Of a DNA stretch of 64,000 nucleotides, positions 7,891-17,248 are shown piece by piece (the stretch's first letter is position 1; every line of letters begins with the position of its first letter). Below the pieces are notes generated by a model. That model was not told the origin of the DNA, ran no database searches, and saw nothing but the letters and a program-made list of their open reading frames with translations. The position numbers and the translations under genes are program-made. This DNA comes from Gammaproteobacteria bacterium (GTDB lineage Bacteria > Pseudomonadota > Gammaproteobacteria > Steroidobacterales > Steroidobacteraceae), in assembly GCA_018970145.1 (NCBI GenBank), contig JAGWWY010000006.1, forward strand, positions 62,001 through 126,000, read 5' to 3'.

Positions 7891-9675
7891 ATGACTGCTT
7901 ATTCTTTCATTGATCATACCTACGACGTCGTTGTCGTCGGTGCCGGTGGCGCCGGTTTGCGATCGACGCTGGGTCTTGCGGAGGCCGGTCTGTCGACCGC
8001 CTGCATCACCAAAGTATTCCCGACGCGCAGTCATACGGTTGCCGCGCAGGGCGGTATTTCCGCAGCGCTTGGCAACATGGGCGAGGATGACTGGCGCTAT
8101 CACTTCTACGACACCATCAAGGGCTCCGACTGGCTCGGCGACCAGGATGCGATCGAGTTCATGTGTAAAGAGGCCCCGGCGGCTGTTATTGAACTGGAGC
8201 ACTACGGCGTGCCGTTCTCGCGCACGCCGGATGGTCGGATCTATCAGCGTCCCTTCGGCGGCATGACGACGCAATATGGCAAGGGTATCGCGCAGCGCAC
8301 CTGCGCCGCCGCCGACCGAACGGGTCATGCGATGCTGCACACGCTGTATCAGCAGTCGATCAAGAACGAGGCTGAGTTCTTCATCGAATACTTTGCGATC
8401 GATTTGATCATGGAAAACGGCGAGTGCCGCGGCGTCGTGGCGCTCAATTTGGCCGAGGGCACGATCCATCGTTTCCGCGCCCACCTCGTGATCCTCGCCA
8501 CAGGCGGTTACGGCCGCGCGTATTTCTCTTGCACCTCGGCGCACACCTGCACGGGTGACGGTGGCGGTATGGCGCTGCGCGCCGGCTTGCCATTGCAAGA
8601 CATGGAGTTTGTGCAGTTCCATCCCACGGGTATCTACGGCGCGGGCTGTCTCATCACCGAAGGCTCGCGTGGCGAGGGCGGTTACCTCACCAACTCGCGT
8701 GGCGAGCGATTTATGGAGCGCTATGCGCCGAACGCCAAGGATCTGGCCTCTCGCGATGTGGTCTCGCGATCGATGACGATCGAGATCCGCGAAGGCCGCG
8801 GGGTCGGCAAAGATGCCGACCATATCCATCTGCACTTAGAGCACCTGGGCCCCGATGTGATCAAGCAACGCTTGCCCGGTATCGCCGAAACGGCGCGTAT
8901 CTTTGCCGGCGTCGACGTAAACAAGGAGCCGATTCCGGTTCTGCCGACCGTCCACTACAACATGGGTGGCATCCCCTGCAACTACCACGGCGAAGTGGTC
9001 ACCATGAAAAATGGTGATCCGAACTCCGTCGTGCCGGGTCTGATGGCGGTCGGCGAGGCTGCTTGCGTCTCGGTTCACGGCGCCAACCGCTTGGGTTCGA
9101 ATTCTTTGCTTGATCTCGTGGTGTTTGGTCGCGAAGCGGGTCGTCACGCCGCCTCGATCGTCAAACCGGGCACGTCGCACCGGTCGTTGCCGAAGGACGC
9201 GGGCGATCTGGCCATCGCGCGACTCGACAAATTCCGTAACGCTGACGGTTCGCGATCGACGGCGCAGATTCGTCTCGAGATGCAGAAAGTCATGCAGTCG
9301 GACGCGGCCGTGTTTCGCACCGGCAGTTCGCTGCAGGAAGGCTGCGAGAAGCTCGCCAACACCGTTGCCTCTTTCGCCGATGTGAAGACGAGTGATCGCG
9401 GTCTCATCTGGAACACCGATCTCATCGAGACGCTAGAACTCGACAACCTGCTCGGGCAGGCGGTGGCGACGGTTCAATCCGCAGAGAACCGCAAGGAGAG
9501 TCGCGGTGCGCACGCGCGCGAAGACTTCAAGGATCGCGACGACACCCACTGGCTCAAACATACGCTCTGCTGGGTGGATGAGAAGGGCAAGGCCACCATC
9601 GACTATCGTTCGGTGAACTTGCACACCCTCACGAGCGACGTCGAGCCCATCCCCCCCAAGGCGCGCACCTACTGA
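7891..9675 (+). CDS. sdhA: Succinate dehydrogenase flavoprotein subunit
   Basis: 594 residues. Oxidises succinate to fumarate with covalently bound FAD at the cytoplasmic face. The dinucleotide-binding [13 protein letters not shown] is at about residues 17-29, and the FAD-linked histidine is His48 in [13 protein letters not shown]. The substrate-site segments are [16 protein letters not shown] and [10 protein letters not shown], with [22 protein letters not shown] in the C-terminal FAD lobe. Length and ending (PPKARTY) are typical of alpha- and gammaproteobacterial enzymes. Confidence 0.98.
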   Translation: MTAYSFIDHTYDVVVVGAGGAGLRSTLGLAEAGLSTACITKVFPTRSHTVAAQGGISAALGNMGEDDWRYHFYDTIKGSDWLGDQDAIEFMCKEAPAAVIELEHYGVPFSRTPDGRIYQRPFGGMTTQYGKGIAQRTCAAADRTGHAMLHTLYQQSIKNEAEFFIEYFAIDLIMENGECRGVVALNLAEGTIHRFRAHLVILATGGYGRAYFSCTSAHTCTGDGGGMALRAGLPLQDMEFVQFHPTGIYGAGCLITEGSRGEGGYLTNSRGERFMERYAPNAKDLASRDVVSRSMTIEIREGRGVGKDADHIHLHLEHLGPDVIKQRLPGIAETARIFAGVDVNKEPIPVLPTVHYNMGGIPCNYHGEVVTMKNGDPNSVVPGLMAVGEAACVSVHGANRLGSNSLLDLVVFGREAGRHAASIVKPGTSHRSLPKDAGDLAIARLDKFRNADGSRSTAQIRLEMQKVMQSDAAVFRTGSSLQEGCEKLANTVASFADVKTSDRGLIWNTDLIETLELDNLLGQAVATVQSAENRKESRGAHAREDFKDRDDTHWLKHTLCWVDEKGKATIDYRSVNLHTLTSDVEPIPPKARTY

Positions 9676-9693
9676 GTTCGAGGATCTTCGACC

Positions 9694-10482
9694 ATGGCCG
9701 AGTTTCGACTTCCCGCCAACTCTCGCATCAACAAAGACGGCAAGGTGCACAAGGCGCCGGCTGGCTCGACCAACGTGCGTACCTTCAAGGTGTATCGCTA
9801 CGATCCTGATGGGGGTGAGAACCCGCGTATCGATACTTTCGAAGTCGACATGGATAGCTGCGGGCCGATGGTGCTCGATGCGCTCATCAAGATCAAAAAC
9901 GAGCTTGATCCGAGCTTGACGTTTCGTCGTTCGTGCCGCGAGGGCATCTGCGGCAGCTGTGCGATGAACATCGACGGCACCAACACGCTCGCTTGCACGA
10001 AGAGCTGCGATGAGGTGAAGGGTGAGGTCAAGATCTATCCGCTGCCGCACATGCCGGTGGTCAAAGATCTCGTGCCGGATCTGACGCAGTTCTACGCCCA
10101 GTACGCCTCGGTCAAGCCATGGTTGCAGTCGAAGACGCCGGCGCCGCCGGATCGTGAGCGTCTGCAAGCGCCCGACGAGCAGGAGAAGATCGATCGACCG
10201 TCTGCCTGCATCTTGTGCGCCTGTTGCTCGACTTCCTGTCCGAGCTATTGGTGGAATGGCGATCGCTACCTCGGACCCGCGGCGTTGCTCGCCGCATATC
10301 GATGGATCATCGACAGCCGCGACGATGCGACTGGCGAGCGGCTCGATGCACTGAACGACCCTTTCAAGCTGTATCGCTGTCACACCATCATGAACTGTAC
10401 CGAGGCGTGCCCTAAGGACCTCAACCCGGCCAAGGCCATCGCCGAGATCAAGCGGATGATGGTCGAGCGCGAGCACCTCTGA
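9694..10482 (+). CDS. sdhB: Succinate dehydrogenase iron-sulfur subunit
   Basis: 262 residues carrying the electron wire of complex II. Cysteine sets in order: CREGICGSC plus a later C in TLAC (2Fe-2S), [16 protein letters not shown] (4Fe-4S), and [17 protein letters not shown] (3Fe-4S). The tryptophan of SYWW lies at the quinone site. It follows sdhA after 18 bases and is followed by sdhE, giving the order SDHAF4-sdhC-D-A-B-E. Unlike E. coli, no 2-oxoglutarate dehydrogenase genes follow. Confidence 0.98.
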   Translation: MAEFRLPANSRINKDGKVHKAPAGSTNVRTFKVYRYDPDGGENPRIDTFEVDMDSCGPMVLDALIKIKNELDPSLTFRRSCREGICGSCAMNIDGTNTLACTKSCDEVKGEVKIYPLPHMPVVKDLVPDLTQFYAQYASVKPWLQSKTPAPPDRERLQAPDEQEKIDRPSACILCACCSTSCPSYWWNGDRYLGPAALLAAYRWIIDSRDDATGERLDALNDPFKLYRCHTIMNCTEACPKDLNPAKAIAEIKRMMVEREHL

Positions 10483-10508
10483 ACCGCGCGCCGCTCGCGT
10501 CCGCTGCC

Positions 10509-10760
10509 ATGAGTGCCGATACCGGCAAGGCGGGTCTAGGCCGCCTGCGGTGGATGTGTCGGCGCGGCATGAGAGAACTCGATGTGTTGCTCGAGCGGTG
10601 GCTCGCGCAGCACGGTCCGATGGCGACGGCCGAGGAACTCGCCCGGTTCGAAGCGCTTCTGCAATGGCAGGACCCGGATCTTGTACGTTATCTGATTGCC
10701 GGCGAGATTCATGCCGATTCGGATCTCGCGGCGCTGCTGCAGTCCATCCGAGGCGTATGA
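10509..10760 (+). CDS. sdhE: FAD assembly factor SdhE
   Basis: 83 residues. SdhE promotes covalent attachment of FAD to SdhA. The diagnostic RGxxE motif is present as RRGMRELD near residues 19-26, followed by the helical bundle DVLLERWLAQHGPMATAEELARFEALLQWQDPDLVRYL. It is the last gene of the sdh operon. With the SDHAF4-type gene at the head, the operon is bracketed by two dedicated flavoprotein maturation factors. Confidence 0.93.
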   Translation: MSADTGKAGLGRLRWMCRRGMRELDVLLERWLAQHGPMATAEELARFEALLQWQDPDLVRYLIAGEIHADSDLAALLQSIRGV

Positions 10761-10813
10761 GCGCGCCGGATGGTTACACTGCGGACAAAATAGCCCCTGA
10801 ACGGCGTCCCTTG

Positions 10814-10841
10814 CGAACTTTTGTGAAGTCCCTCTGTCTAC
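10814..10841 (+). promoter_or_regulatory. Sigma-E-type promoter of rpoE
   Basis: CGAACTT (10814-10820), a 15-base spacer, then GTCTAC (10836-10841). This is a close match to the sigma-E consensus GGAACTT-N15/16-GTCTAA. The predicted transcript starts near 10848, about 48 bases before the chosen rpoE ATG. The family is well known to autoregulate, so this probably gives positive feedback on the rpoE-rseA-rseB operon. Supported by sequence match and position only. Confidence 0.8.
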
Positions 10842-10895
10842 CTCCACGCGATGTGTGCATTGCCGGCGCCAGCGCTTGTGGCGGAGAGCTCCGGC

Positions 10896-11504
10896 ATGAG
10901 CAGTGAAGCCAGCGATCTGAGCCTGGTGCAGCTTGCCCAACGGGGCGAGGCGGGGGCTTTTGATGCGTTGGTACGCCGCTATCAGCACAAGGTCGTGAAA
11001 CTCGTCATGCGTTATGTGCGTGACCCGGCCGAGGCAGAGGATGTTGCCCAGGAAGCATTTATCAAGGCGTATCGAGCATTGCCGCGTTTTCGCGGCGACA
11101 GCGCCTTCTACACCTGGCTCTATCGCATCGCCATCAACACGGCCAAGAACGTCATCGCGGCTCGCAGCCGCAGTCCCATCGAGTACGACCTCGATCGCCC
11201 AGAGGGCGAAGAGTCCGCTGAACTGCAGGCTCGTATGAAGGACACCGCGACGCCCGAGGCCATGGCGCTCACCGAGGAGATCCGCTCCACCGTGAATGCC
11301 GCCATCGAGTCGTTGCCCGAGGATTTGCGCCACGCCATCGTATTGCGTGAACTCGAAGGCATGTCTTACGAGGAGATCGCCGCCGCCATGGACTGTCCTG
11401 TCGGGACTGTTCGGTCGCGCATTTTTCGCGCGCGCGAGGCGATTGATAACCGACTCCGTGAGGTCTTTGACGGCGGGTTAGGCCGCGGCGAGGTAGTGGG
11501 ATGA
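10896..11504 (+). CDS. rpoE: RNA polymerase sigma factor RpoE (sigma-E/AlgU)
   Basis: The 202-residue group IV sigma factor of the envelope stress response. Region 2 spans DALVRRYQHKVVKLVMRYVRDPAEAEDVAQEAFIKAYRALPRFRGDSAFYTWLYRIAINTAKN, and region 4 contains LPEDLRHAIVLRELEGMSYEEIAAAMDCPVGTVRSRIFRAREAI. I start at MSSEASDLSL, which has GGAG about nine bases upstream, rather than 15 codons earlier at 10851, which would lie almost at the predicted transcription start. It overlaps rseA by four bases. Confidence 0.97.
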   Translation: MSSEASDLSLVQLAQRGEAGAFDALVRRYQHKVVKLVMRYVRDPAEAEDVAQEAFIKAYRALPRFRGDSAFYTWLYRIAINTAKNVIAARSRSPIEYDLDRPEGEESAELQARMKDTATPEAMALTEEIRSTVNAAIESLPEDLRHAIVLRELEGMSYEEIAAAMDCPVGTVRSRIFRAREAIDNRLREVFDGGLGRGEVVG

Positions 11505-12256
11505 GTGCAGATCAGACTGACAGCGAACGCGAGAGCCAACTATCGGCGATGTTCGATGGCGCACTATCTGAAGGCGAGTGCGAACTCGTCGCGCGGCGTC
11601 TCGCCAAGGACGAGAACCTTCGGCGCAGTTGGGACAACTATTCTTTGATCGGCGCGGTGATGCGCAGTGAACCGCTCGCTCGGCGTCACCTCGCACCGCA
11701 GATCGCCGCGGTCGTACTGGCGGAGCGTAGCGAAGTCGTCTCCGAAGCCGGCGGCGTGAAGGTCGCTGCAACGGTCGCCGCAACCGGCCGGCAGGCCGTG
11801 AGCCGAGCCTCTGCGCTGCGTTGGGCAGGTGGCCTTGGCGTGGCAGCGGCAGTCGGTGCGGTGGTCATCTTCTTCGGGGGCAACCCGCAAAGCCAATCAC
11901 TTGTCACAAATGCGGTCGAAGAGCCATCGGAGCCGTCGGCGAAGGTCGTCGGCGAGGTTGTTGAAGAAGTCGTCATCCCGGCGGCCGCCGCGAAGAGTGA
12001 CGAAATTATTTTGGCGATGAAGCCGGCCGAGCCTGTGAGTTATGTCACGCCGCCGATTCGAGAGGGCGCCACGCCAGTCGTGACGGCGCCTGTGCAACTG
12101 GCTAATTTCGTCGCTGCACACAGTGCCGTCGCGGCACCGATGCTGCGACACGGGACGCTCTCAACTCTGATCAGCAGCGCACCGATCGTCGAGGAGGCGC
12201 AGACGGAGCCTGCTGTTGTGACCGAGGATGCGCCCGCGCGGGGCGAGATTCTTTGA
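11501..12256 (+). CDS. rseA: Anti-sigma-E factor RseA (MucA-like)
   Basis: 251 residues. The cytoplasmic N-terminal anti-sigma domain is recognisable (SQLSAMFDGALSEGECELVARRLAKDENLRRSWDNYSLIGAVMRSEP). A single membrane span follows at about residues 108-126 (WAGGLGVAAAVGAVVIFFG), then a periplasmic part rich in Val, Ala and Glu. In the family, the periplasmic tail is bound by RseB and cut by DegS under stress, releasing sigma-E. It is translationally coupled to both rpoE and rseB. Confidence 0.92.
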   Translation: MSADQTDSERESQLSAMFDGALSEGECELVARRLAKDENLRRSWDNYSLIGAVMRSEPLARRHLAPQIAAVVLAERSEVVSEAGGVKVAATVAATGRQAVSRASALRWAGGLGVAAAVGAVVIFFGGNPQSQSLVTNAVEEPSEPSAKVVGEVVEEVVIPAAAAKSDEIILAMKPAEPVSYVTPPIREGATPVVTAPVQLANFVAAHSAVAAPMLRHGTLSTLISSAPIVEEAQTEPAVVTEDAPARGEIL

Positions 12257-13326
12257 TGATCGCGCTCGATGTGCGTCGTTCGGCAGTAATATGGCTCGCA
12301 ACGCTGACGGCCGCTACGCTGCCGTTCGGTGCCGTCGCGAGCGAGGCGCAGGACTGGCTGGAGCGAATGAACAAGGCGCTCTCTGAGCGCAGCTACGACG
12401 GTACTTTTTTCCACACTCGCGGCGGGCGCGCCGAGTCGATGCGGATCGTGCATCGCGTCCGGGCGGGTGAGGTGTGCGAACGGTTGCTGTCGCTCGATGG
12501 GTCGGGGCGCGAATTTGTGCGCCGAGGCAACGAGGTCTCCTACGTGCTGCCGGACCAGGAAATGGTGCTGACCGAAGAGCGACCGCATTCGGGCGGGTTG
12601 CTGCCGACGTTACCGCGTATCGATAAGCGACAAGCTGACCTCTACGAATTCAGTCCCGTGAAGAAAGTGCGCTTGATGGGCCGCGACGCGCGTTTCATCG
12701 CGATGACGCCGCGCGATCCGTTCCGCTACGGTTATCGCGTCTGGATCGACGCTCGCTCGCACATGCCGCTCAAGACGGAGCTGCATGACGCCAAGGGCGA
12801 AGTGCTCGAACGTATTGCGTTTGCCAGCCTCGCCCTCATGAGCAGCATTCCGGATGAGGCTTTCCGATTGCCTGCCGGCTCCGAGCGATTCCGTCGGATG
12901 CATTCGCGATTCATCCGCGCCGAGAGTGGCACAGGGATTCGTCAGGTGTGGACGACGGCGCGGTTGCCGCACGGATTTCGCCTGACGCAACAGGTCGAGC
13001 AGACCCTGCCCGGGACAGATCGGCCGGTCTCGCATCTGGTATTTTCGGACGGACTCGCCTCGGTTTCGGTGTTCATCGGTGCGGCTGTGACGCGCGAAGC
13101 CGCGCAGCAGCAGGTGGGTGGCCCGCAACAGGGCGCCGCGACGACGCTCGTGACGGTGATCGATGGCAAGCCGGCGGTCGTCGTCGGTGAAGTTCCGCTG
13201 CGAACGGCGCGGATGATCGCCTCGCAGTTGAAGGCTGCGCGCAGCGTGGCGCCCGACGAACCGCGACGAGCAGCCAATCCGCTCAACTCGTCAGCGCCGG
13301 CCGCTGCCGCGGCTCCGGCGCCTTGA
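12256..13326 (+). CDS. rseB: Sigma-E regulatory protein RseB (MucB-like)
   Basis: A periplasmic protein of 356 residues that binds RseA and shields it from DegS. It starts at the ATG sharing its A with the rseA stop (TGATG). The signal peptide (about 1-29) ends GAVASEA. The MucB/RseB N-domain follows (WLERMNKALSERSYDGTFFHTRGG... RIVHRVRAGEVCERLLSLDG), and a C-terminal domain is recognisable at QVWTTARLPHGFRLTQQ. The last 35 residues are Ala/Pro-rich. Unlike the algU locus of Pseudomonas, no mucC or mucD follows. Confidence 0.93.
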   Translation: MIALDVRRSAVIWLATLTAATLPFGAVASEAQDWLERMNKALSERSYDGTFFHTRGGRAESMRIVHRVRAGEVCERLLSLDGSGREFVRRGNEVSYVLPDQEMVLTEERPHSGGLLPTLPRIDKRQADLYEFSPVKKVRLMGRDARFIAMTPRDPFRYGYRVWIDARSHMPLKTELHDAKGEVLERIAFASLALMSSIPDEAFRLPAGSERFRRMHSRFIRAESGTGIRQVWTTARLPHGFRLTQQVEQTLPGTDRPVSHLVFSDGLASVSVFIGAAVTREAAQQQVGGPQQGAATTLVTVIDGKPAVVVGEVPLRTARMIASQLKAARSVAPDEPRRAANPLNSSAPAAAAAPAP

Positions 13327-13333
13327 GCGTCGC

Positions 13334-13582
13334 TTGAGCGAGGCTCGTTTGACGCTGCTATCGCGGGAGGGCTGTGGCCTTTGCGAGGAGTTCGCGGCGG
13401 AGCTTGCGACTCTTGCCACGCAGATCTCGCTGCCGCCGCTCGAGATCGCTGATGTCGACTCGGACCCGGAGTGGCAGCGTCGCTATGGACTCAAGATTCC
13501 GGTTTTGCTCTGGGGTGGTGAGGCGGTGCTCACGACCATCTTCGATGCCACCGAGCTGCACCGCCTTTTCCGGGTTCGGTGA
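13334..13582 (+). CDS. Glutaredoxin-like protein (DUF836 family)
   Basis: 82 residues with a thioredoxin-like fold: RLTLLSREGCGLCEEF carries a CGLC dithiol site at about residues 14-17, followed by IADVDSDPEWQRRYGLKIPVLLWGGE, in which the cis-Pro is in KIPVL. This fits the DUF836 glutaredoxin-like family of small cytoplasmic thiol proteins with unproven targets. The best start is TTG; no ATG or GTG occurs nearby. It lies seven bases after rseB, so it probably belongs to the sigma-E operon, which suggests but does not show a link to envelope stress. Confidence 0.8.
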   Translation: MSEARLTLLSREGCGLCEEFAAELATLATQISLPPLEIADVDSDPEWQRRYGLKIPVLLWGGEAVLTTIFDATELHRLFRVR

Positions 13583-13594
13583 CGGTGCCTCCGG

Positions 13595-13600
13595 TATAAT
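13595..13600 (+). promoter_or_regulatory. Candidate -10 element upstream of lepA
   Basis: A perfect TATAAT about 40 bases before the lepA ATG. The -35 region (GGGTTC at a 17-base spacing) is poor, so this is only a candidate housekeeping promoter that would let lepA-lepB-rnc-era be transcribed apart from the rpoE operon. Confidence 0.45.
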
Positions 13601-13639
13601 CGGGTGTTTTGCCGCTTCCCGCGGCTCAGCCAGTCACCG

Positions 13640-15433
13640 ATGCAGAACATTCGCAACTTTTCGATCATCGCTCACGTCGATCACGGTAAGTCCACACTCG
13701 CCGATCGGTTGATCCAACTCTGCGGTGGGCTCGATGCGCGTGAGATGCAAAGTCAGGTGCTCGATTCCATGGCGCTTGAGCGCGAGCGCGGCATCACCAT
13801 CAAGGCGCAGAGCGTCACGCTCTACTACAACGCCAAGAACGGCCAGCGCTACCAACTGAACATCATCGACACGCCGGGGCACGTCGACTTTTCGTACGAA
13901 GTGTCGCGCTCGCTTGCCGCCTGTGACGGTGCCCTGCTCGTGGTGGATGCTTCACAGGGCGTCGAGGCGCAGAGCGTGGCCAATTGCTACACGGCCATCG
14001 AGCAGGGTCTCGAGGTCCTGCCTGTCATCAACAAGATCGATTTGCCCTCTGCCGATCCGCCGAAGGTGATCCGCGAGATCGAAGAAATCATCGGTATCGA
14101 TGCGCAGGATGCGGTGCGCGTCTCGGCCAAGACCGGCGAGAACGTCCCCGAGTTGCTCGAGGCGATCGTCGCACGAATTCCCGCACCGAAGGGCGACCCG
14201 GCGGCGCCGCTGCAAGCGCTCATCATCGATTCCTGGTTCGACAACTACGTCGGTGTCGTCTCGCTCGTGCGTGTCGTCAACGGCACGATCAAGATCGGCG
14301 ACAAAATCCGTGTGATGTCCACCGGTCGAATTTGGCAGGTCGACAAGCTTGGACGCTTCACGCCCAAATCGTTGGCAGCGCCCCAGTTGTCGGCGGGCGA
14401 GGTCGGTTTTGTGATCGCCGGCGTCAAGGAAATCGACGGCGCGCCGGTTGGCGATACGATCACCCTCGATGCCAAGCCGTGCTCGGCACAGTTGCCGGGT
14501 TTCAAACAGGTTCAGCCGCGCGTGTTCGCGGGGCTTTTCCCGGTGAATGCAGACGACTACGAGTCCTTCCGCGACGCGCTCGCCAAACTGCGTCTGAACG
14601 ATTCGGCCCTGCACTACGAGCCGGAAGTTTCCGGTGCCTTGGGCTTCGGTTTCCGAGTCGGGTTCTTGGGGCTTCTGCACATGGATATCGTGCAAGAGCG
14701 GCTTGAGCGCGAATACAACCTCGATCTGATCACGAGCGCTCCAACGGTGATTTACGAGGTCGGTCTCGTCGATGGTACGAACGAATACGTCGATAATCCC
14801 GCCAAGCTGCCCCCGCCCAATAAGCTCGCCGAGATCCGCGAGCCGATTATTATCGCCAACATCCTCGTGCCGCCGGATTACGTCGGTGCCGTTTTGCAGC
14901 TGTGCACCGAGAAGCGCGGTACACAGAAAAAAATGCAGTATTTGGCCAACCAGGTATCGCTGCAATACGCCTTGCCGCTCGCCGAAGTCGTACTCGATTT
15001 CTTCGACCGCTTAAAGTCGGTCAGTCGAGGTTATGCGAGTTTCGATTACGAGTTCAGCCACTTCCAAGCGGCGCCGCTGGTCAAACTCGATATCCTCATC
15101 AATGGCGACAAGGTCGATGCGCTCTCGATCATCGTGCACCGCGACAGCGCCTATCAACGCGGTCGGGAGCTCGTGGACAAGATGCAGGAGTTGATTCCGC
15201 GCCAGATGTTCGAAGTAGCGGTTCAGGCGGCGATCGGCGCGCACGTGATCGCGCGTGCGACAGTCAAGGCGCTGCGCAAGAACGTGTTGGCCAAGTGCTA
15301 CGGTGGTGATATCAGTCGTAAGCGCAAGCTGCTCGAGAAACAAAAAGAAGGCAAGAAGCGCATGAAGCAAGTCGGCTCGGTCGAGATTCCTCAGGAAGCC
15401 TTCCTCGCTGTACTCAAGGTAGGCAGGAAATAA
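13640..15433 (+). CDS. lepA: Elongation factor 4 (LepA)
   Basis: A 597-residue translational GTPase that acts on the ribosome during initiation or back-translocation. G motifs: AHVDHGKST (G1), GITIKAQSV (G2), DTPGHVDF (G3), [10 protein letters not shown] (G4). The C-terminal domain ends with the LepA-specific basic region ([48 protein letters not shown]). The start [17 protein letters not shown] matches the family; an earlier in-frame start at 13604 would add 12 unconserved residues. lepB follows two bases after the stop. Confidence 0.98.
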   Translation: MQNIRNFSIIAHVDHGKSTLADRLIQLCGGLDAREMQSQVLDSMALERERGITIKAQSVTLYYNAKNGQRYQLNIIDTPGHVDFSYEVSRSLAACDGALLVVDASQGVEAQSVANCYTAIEQGLEVLPVINKIDLPSADPPKVIREIEEIIGIDAQDAVRVSAKTGENVPELLEAIVARIPAPKGDPAAPLQALIIDSWFDNYVGVVSLVRVVNGTIKIGDKIRVMSTGRIWQVDKLGRFTPKSLAAPQLSAGEVGFVIAGVKEIDGAPVGDTITLDAKPCSAQLPGFKQVQPRVFAGLFPVNADDYESFRDALAKLRLNDSALHYEPEVSGALGFGFRVGFLGLLHMDIVQERLEREYNLDLITSAPTVIYEVGLVDGTNEYVDNPAKLPPPNKLAEIREPIIIANILVPPDYVGAVLQLCTEKRGTQKKMQYLANQVSLQYALPLAEVVLDFFDRLKSVSRGYASFDYEFSHFQAAPLVKLDILINGDKVDALSIIVHRDSAYQRGRELVDKMQELIPRQMFEVAVQAAIGAHVIARATVKALRKNVLAKCYGGDISRKRKLLEKQKEGKKRMKQVGSVEIPQEAFLAVLKVGRK

Positions 15434-15435
15434 AC

Positions 15436-16521
15436 ATGTTGGATCTGGTCGCCTCGTTGTTGTCGTTGTTTACGTTTCCCGTGGCGCTCATCTGCGTGGT
15501 CGACGACTGGTTCTTGCGGCCGGGGCGACAGTTGCGATCTCCGGCTGGCGCGTCTGTGAAAGATCCACTTTTGATGCGCGTCTCGTATGCCGTATTACCC
15601 GCGCTGGTGTTGGCAAGCTTTTATCAACTGATGAGTGCGCAGCGGGCGGATTTCAGCCTTGTGTTGATCCTCATCACGATCGTCTCGGGCGTAGTCTGGG
15701 CGATCGATCATTTTTTGCTACGACCGCGTCGTATTGCGGCAGCGCAAGCGATGGGACGTGACCCAGCGAGCATCGAACTACCAGGCACGGTCGATTATGC
15801 GCGCAGCTTTTTCCCGATCATGGCGGTGCTGCTCGTACTGCGCTCGTTCCTGTATGAACCGTATCGGATTCCTTCGGATTCCATGATGCCGACCTTGCTC
15901 GACGGCGATTTCATCTTGGTCAACAAATACGCCTACGGCGTTAGGTTGCCCGTCATCCACGAAAAGGTCCTCGAGGTCAGCGCGCCGCAGCGCGGCGATG
16001 TTGCCGTGTTTCGCTTCCCGACCGACACGACCGTCAATTACGTCAAGCGCATCGTGGGCTTGCCAGGCGATGTCGTCGAGGTTCGCGAGGATCAGCTGAT
16101 CATCAATGGTAATCCCGTGCCGCTCGTGCAGCAGGGTCGCTACCAGGATGGGTGTTACCTCAACATGCGCATCGCCGAGGAGACACTCGGCGAGCATACC
16201 CATCGCGTGCTGCATTGCCTCAGCTCCGACCTCATCACGGTGCCGCCGTTGCCATCGTGCAATCGCAGCATTCCGCAGGGCTACATCTGCAATGAGTCGA
16301 CCGCCGGTATCAATCCCGATTCCGGTAATCGCATCATGCAGGTACCGGACGGTCACTATTTGATGGTGGGCGACAATCGGGACAATAGCTCTGACGGGCG
16401 CGTTTGGGGCTTCGTCGCTGAGTCGCTCCTCGTCGGTCGAGCCAGCTTGGTTTGGTTTAACTGGGACCTGCAGCGATCCGGGGGTCCCGATTGGTCGCGC
16501 ATCGGCACGCGCATCGAATGA
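15436..16521 (+). CDS. lepB: Signal peptidase I
   Basis: 361 residues, longer than many homologues. Cleaves signal peptides at the outer face of the inner membrane. Hydrophobic spans lie near residues 5-22, 51-67, 74-95 and 124-139. The catalytic serine is Ser149 in IPSDSMMPTLLDGDFILVNK and the general base is Lys204 in NYVKRIVGLPGDVVE. GDNRDNSSDGRVWGFV is the conserved box E. The segment between, with several Cys residues (DGCYLNM, HCLSSD, PSCNRS, YICNES), is a family-variable loop. Located between lepA and rnc, the classical arrangement. Confidence 0.96.
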   Translation: MLDLVASLLSLFTFPVALICVVDDWFLRPGRQLRSPAGASVKDPLLMRVSYAVLPALVLASFYQLMSAQRADFSLVLILITIVSGVVWAIDHFLLRPRRIAAAQAMGRDPASIELPGTVDYARSFFPIMAVLLVLRSFLYEPYRIPSDSMMPTLLDGDFILVNKYAYGVRLPVIHEKVLEVSAPQRGDVAVFRFPTDTTVNYVKRIVGLPGDVVEVREDQLIINGNPVPLVQQGRYQDGCYLNMRIAEETLGEHTHRVLHCLSSDLITVPPLPSCNRSIPQGYICNESTAGINPDSGNRIMQVPDGHYLMVGDNRDNSSDGRVWGFVAESLLVGRASLVWFNWDLQRSGGPDWSRIGTRIE

Positions 16522-16534
16522 GATCGGATCGGTC

Positions 16535-17248
16535 GTGAAGCCCGATTGGCCGCTGCACTGGCTCAAGTCGACGCTCGGCTACGAGCCACGCAATCTCGAG
16601 TTGTTCACGGCGGCGCTGACGCATCGCAGCGCCTCTGGGTGCAACAACGAACGGCTCGAATTCTTAGGCGATGCCGTCGTCAATTTACTCGTCGCAGAGC
16701 TGCTTTATCAACGATTTCCAAAAGCTTCCGAGGGCGACCTCAGTCGTTTCCGGGCGAGCCTCGTCAGCGCGGAGCCGTTAGCGCGTATCGCGCAGCGTCT
16801 CGCGCTTGGCGAAGAGCTGCAATTGGGGTCGGGTGAGTTAAAGACCGGCGGATTTCGTCGACAGTCGATACTCGCTGATGCCTTCGAGGCGCTGGTGGGC
16901 GCGGTCTATCTTGATGGCGGTCTCGCCGAAGCGCGCCGCCTCGTCGTCGAGTTATGCGGTGCCGAGCTCGAGAGCTTGCCGGACGCCGCGAGTCTCAAAG
17001 ATCCCAAAACACGACTGCAGGAGTTACTGCAGTCCAGAGGTTATGCTTTGCCGATTTACTCTGTCGAAAATATCGTCGGTGAGCCGCATGCGCAGGAGTT
17101 CACCGTACGTTGTGAATTGGCCGAGCTCTCCTTGAGCACCTCTGGCGTGGGATCGAGCCGTCGGCGGGCAGAACAGGAAGCCGCTCAAAGTTTGATTCCG
17201 CAAGTGGAGACCCGTTGGGCGAGTACTCGCAAAGGGACTGCATCGTGA
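16535..17248 (+). CDS. rnc: Ribonuclease III
   Basis: 237 residues, starting at GTG. Cuts double-stranded RNA in rRNA processing and mRNA decay. The catalytic signature NERLEFLGDAVVNLLVAELLY and the second acidic cluster DAFEALVGAVYLDGG are present. The double-stranded RNA-binding domain spans roughly residues 157-227 (DPKTRLQELLQSRGYALPIYSV...SRRRAEQEAAQSLI). Its stop overlaps the era start (TGATG). Confidence 0.97.
   Translation: MKPDWPLHWLKSTLGYEPRNLELFTAALTHRSASGCNNERLEFLGDAVVNLLVAELLYQRFPKASEGDLSRFRASLVSAEPLARIAQRLALGEELQLGSGELKTGGFRRQSILADAFEALVGAVYLDGGLAEARRLVVELCGAELESLPDAASLKDPKTRLQELLQSRGYALPIYSVENIVGEPHAQEFTVRCELAELSLSTSGVGSSRRRAEQEAAQSLIPQVETRWASTRKGTAS

Noticed and set aside
7399-8835. 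478-codon open frame antisense to sdhD-sdhA, and a similar one at 9433-10476
   Set aside because: Shadows of the sdh genes; His/Arg-rich translation typical of reversed GC-rich coding sequence, with no ribosome binding site.
10851-10895. Earlier rpoE start adding 15 residues
   Set aside because: It would begin about three bases after the predicted sigma-E transcript start and the added residues are not family-like; the later ATG has a good ribosome binding site.
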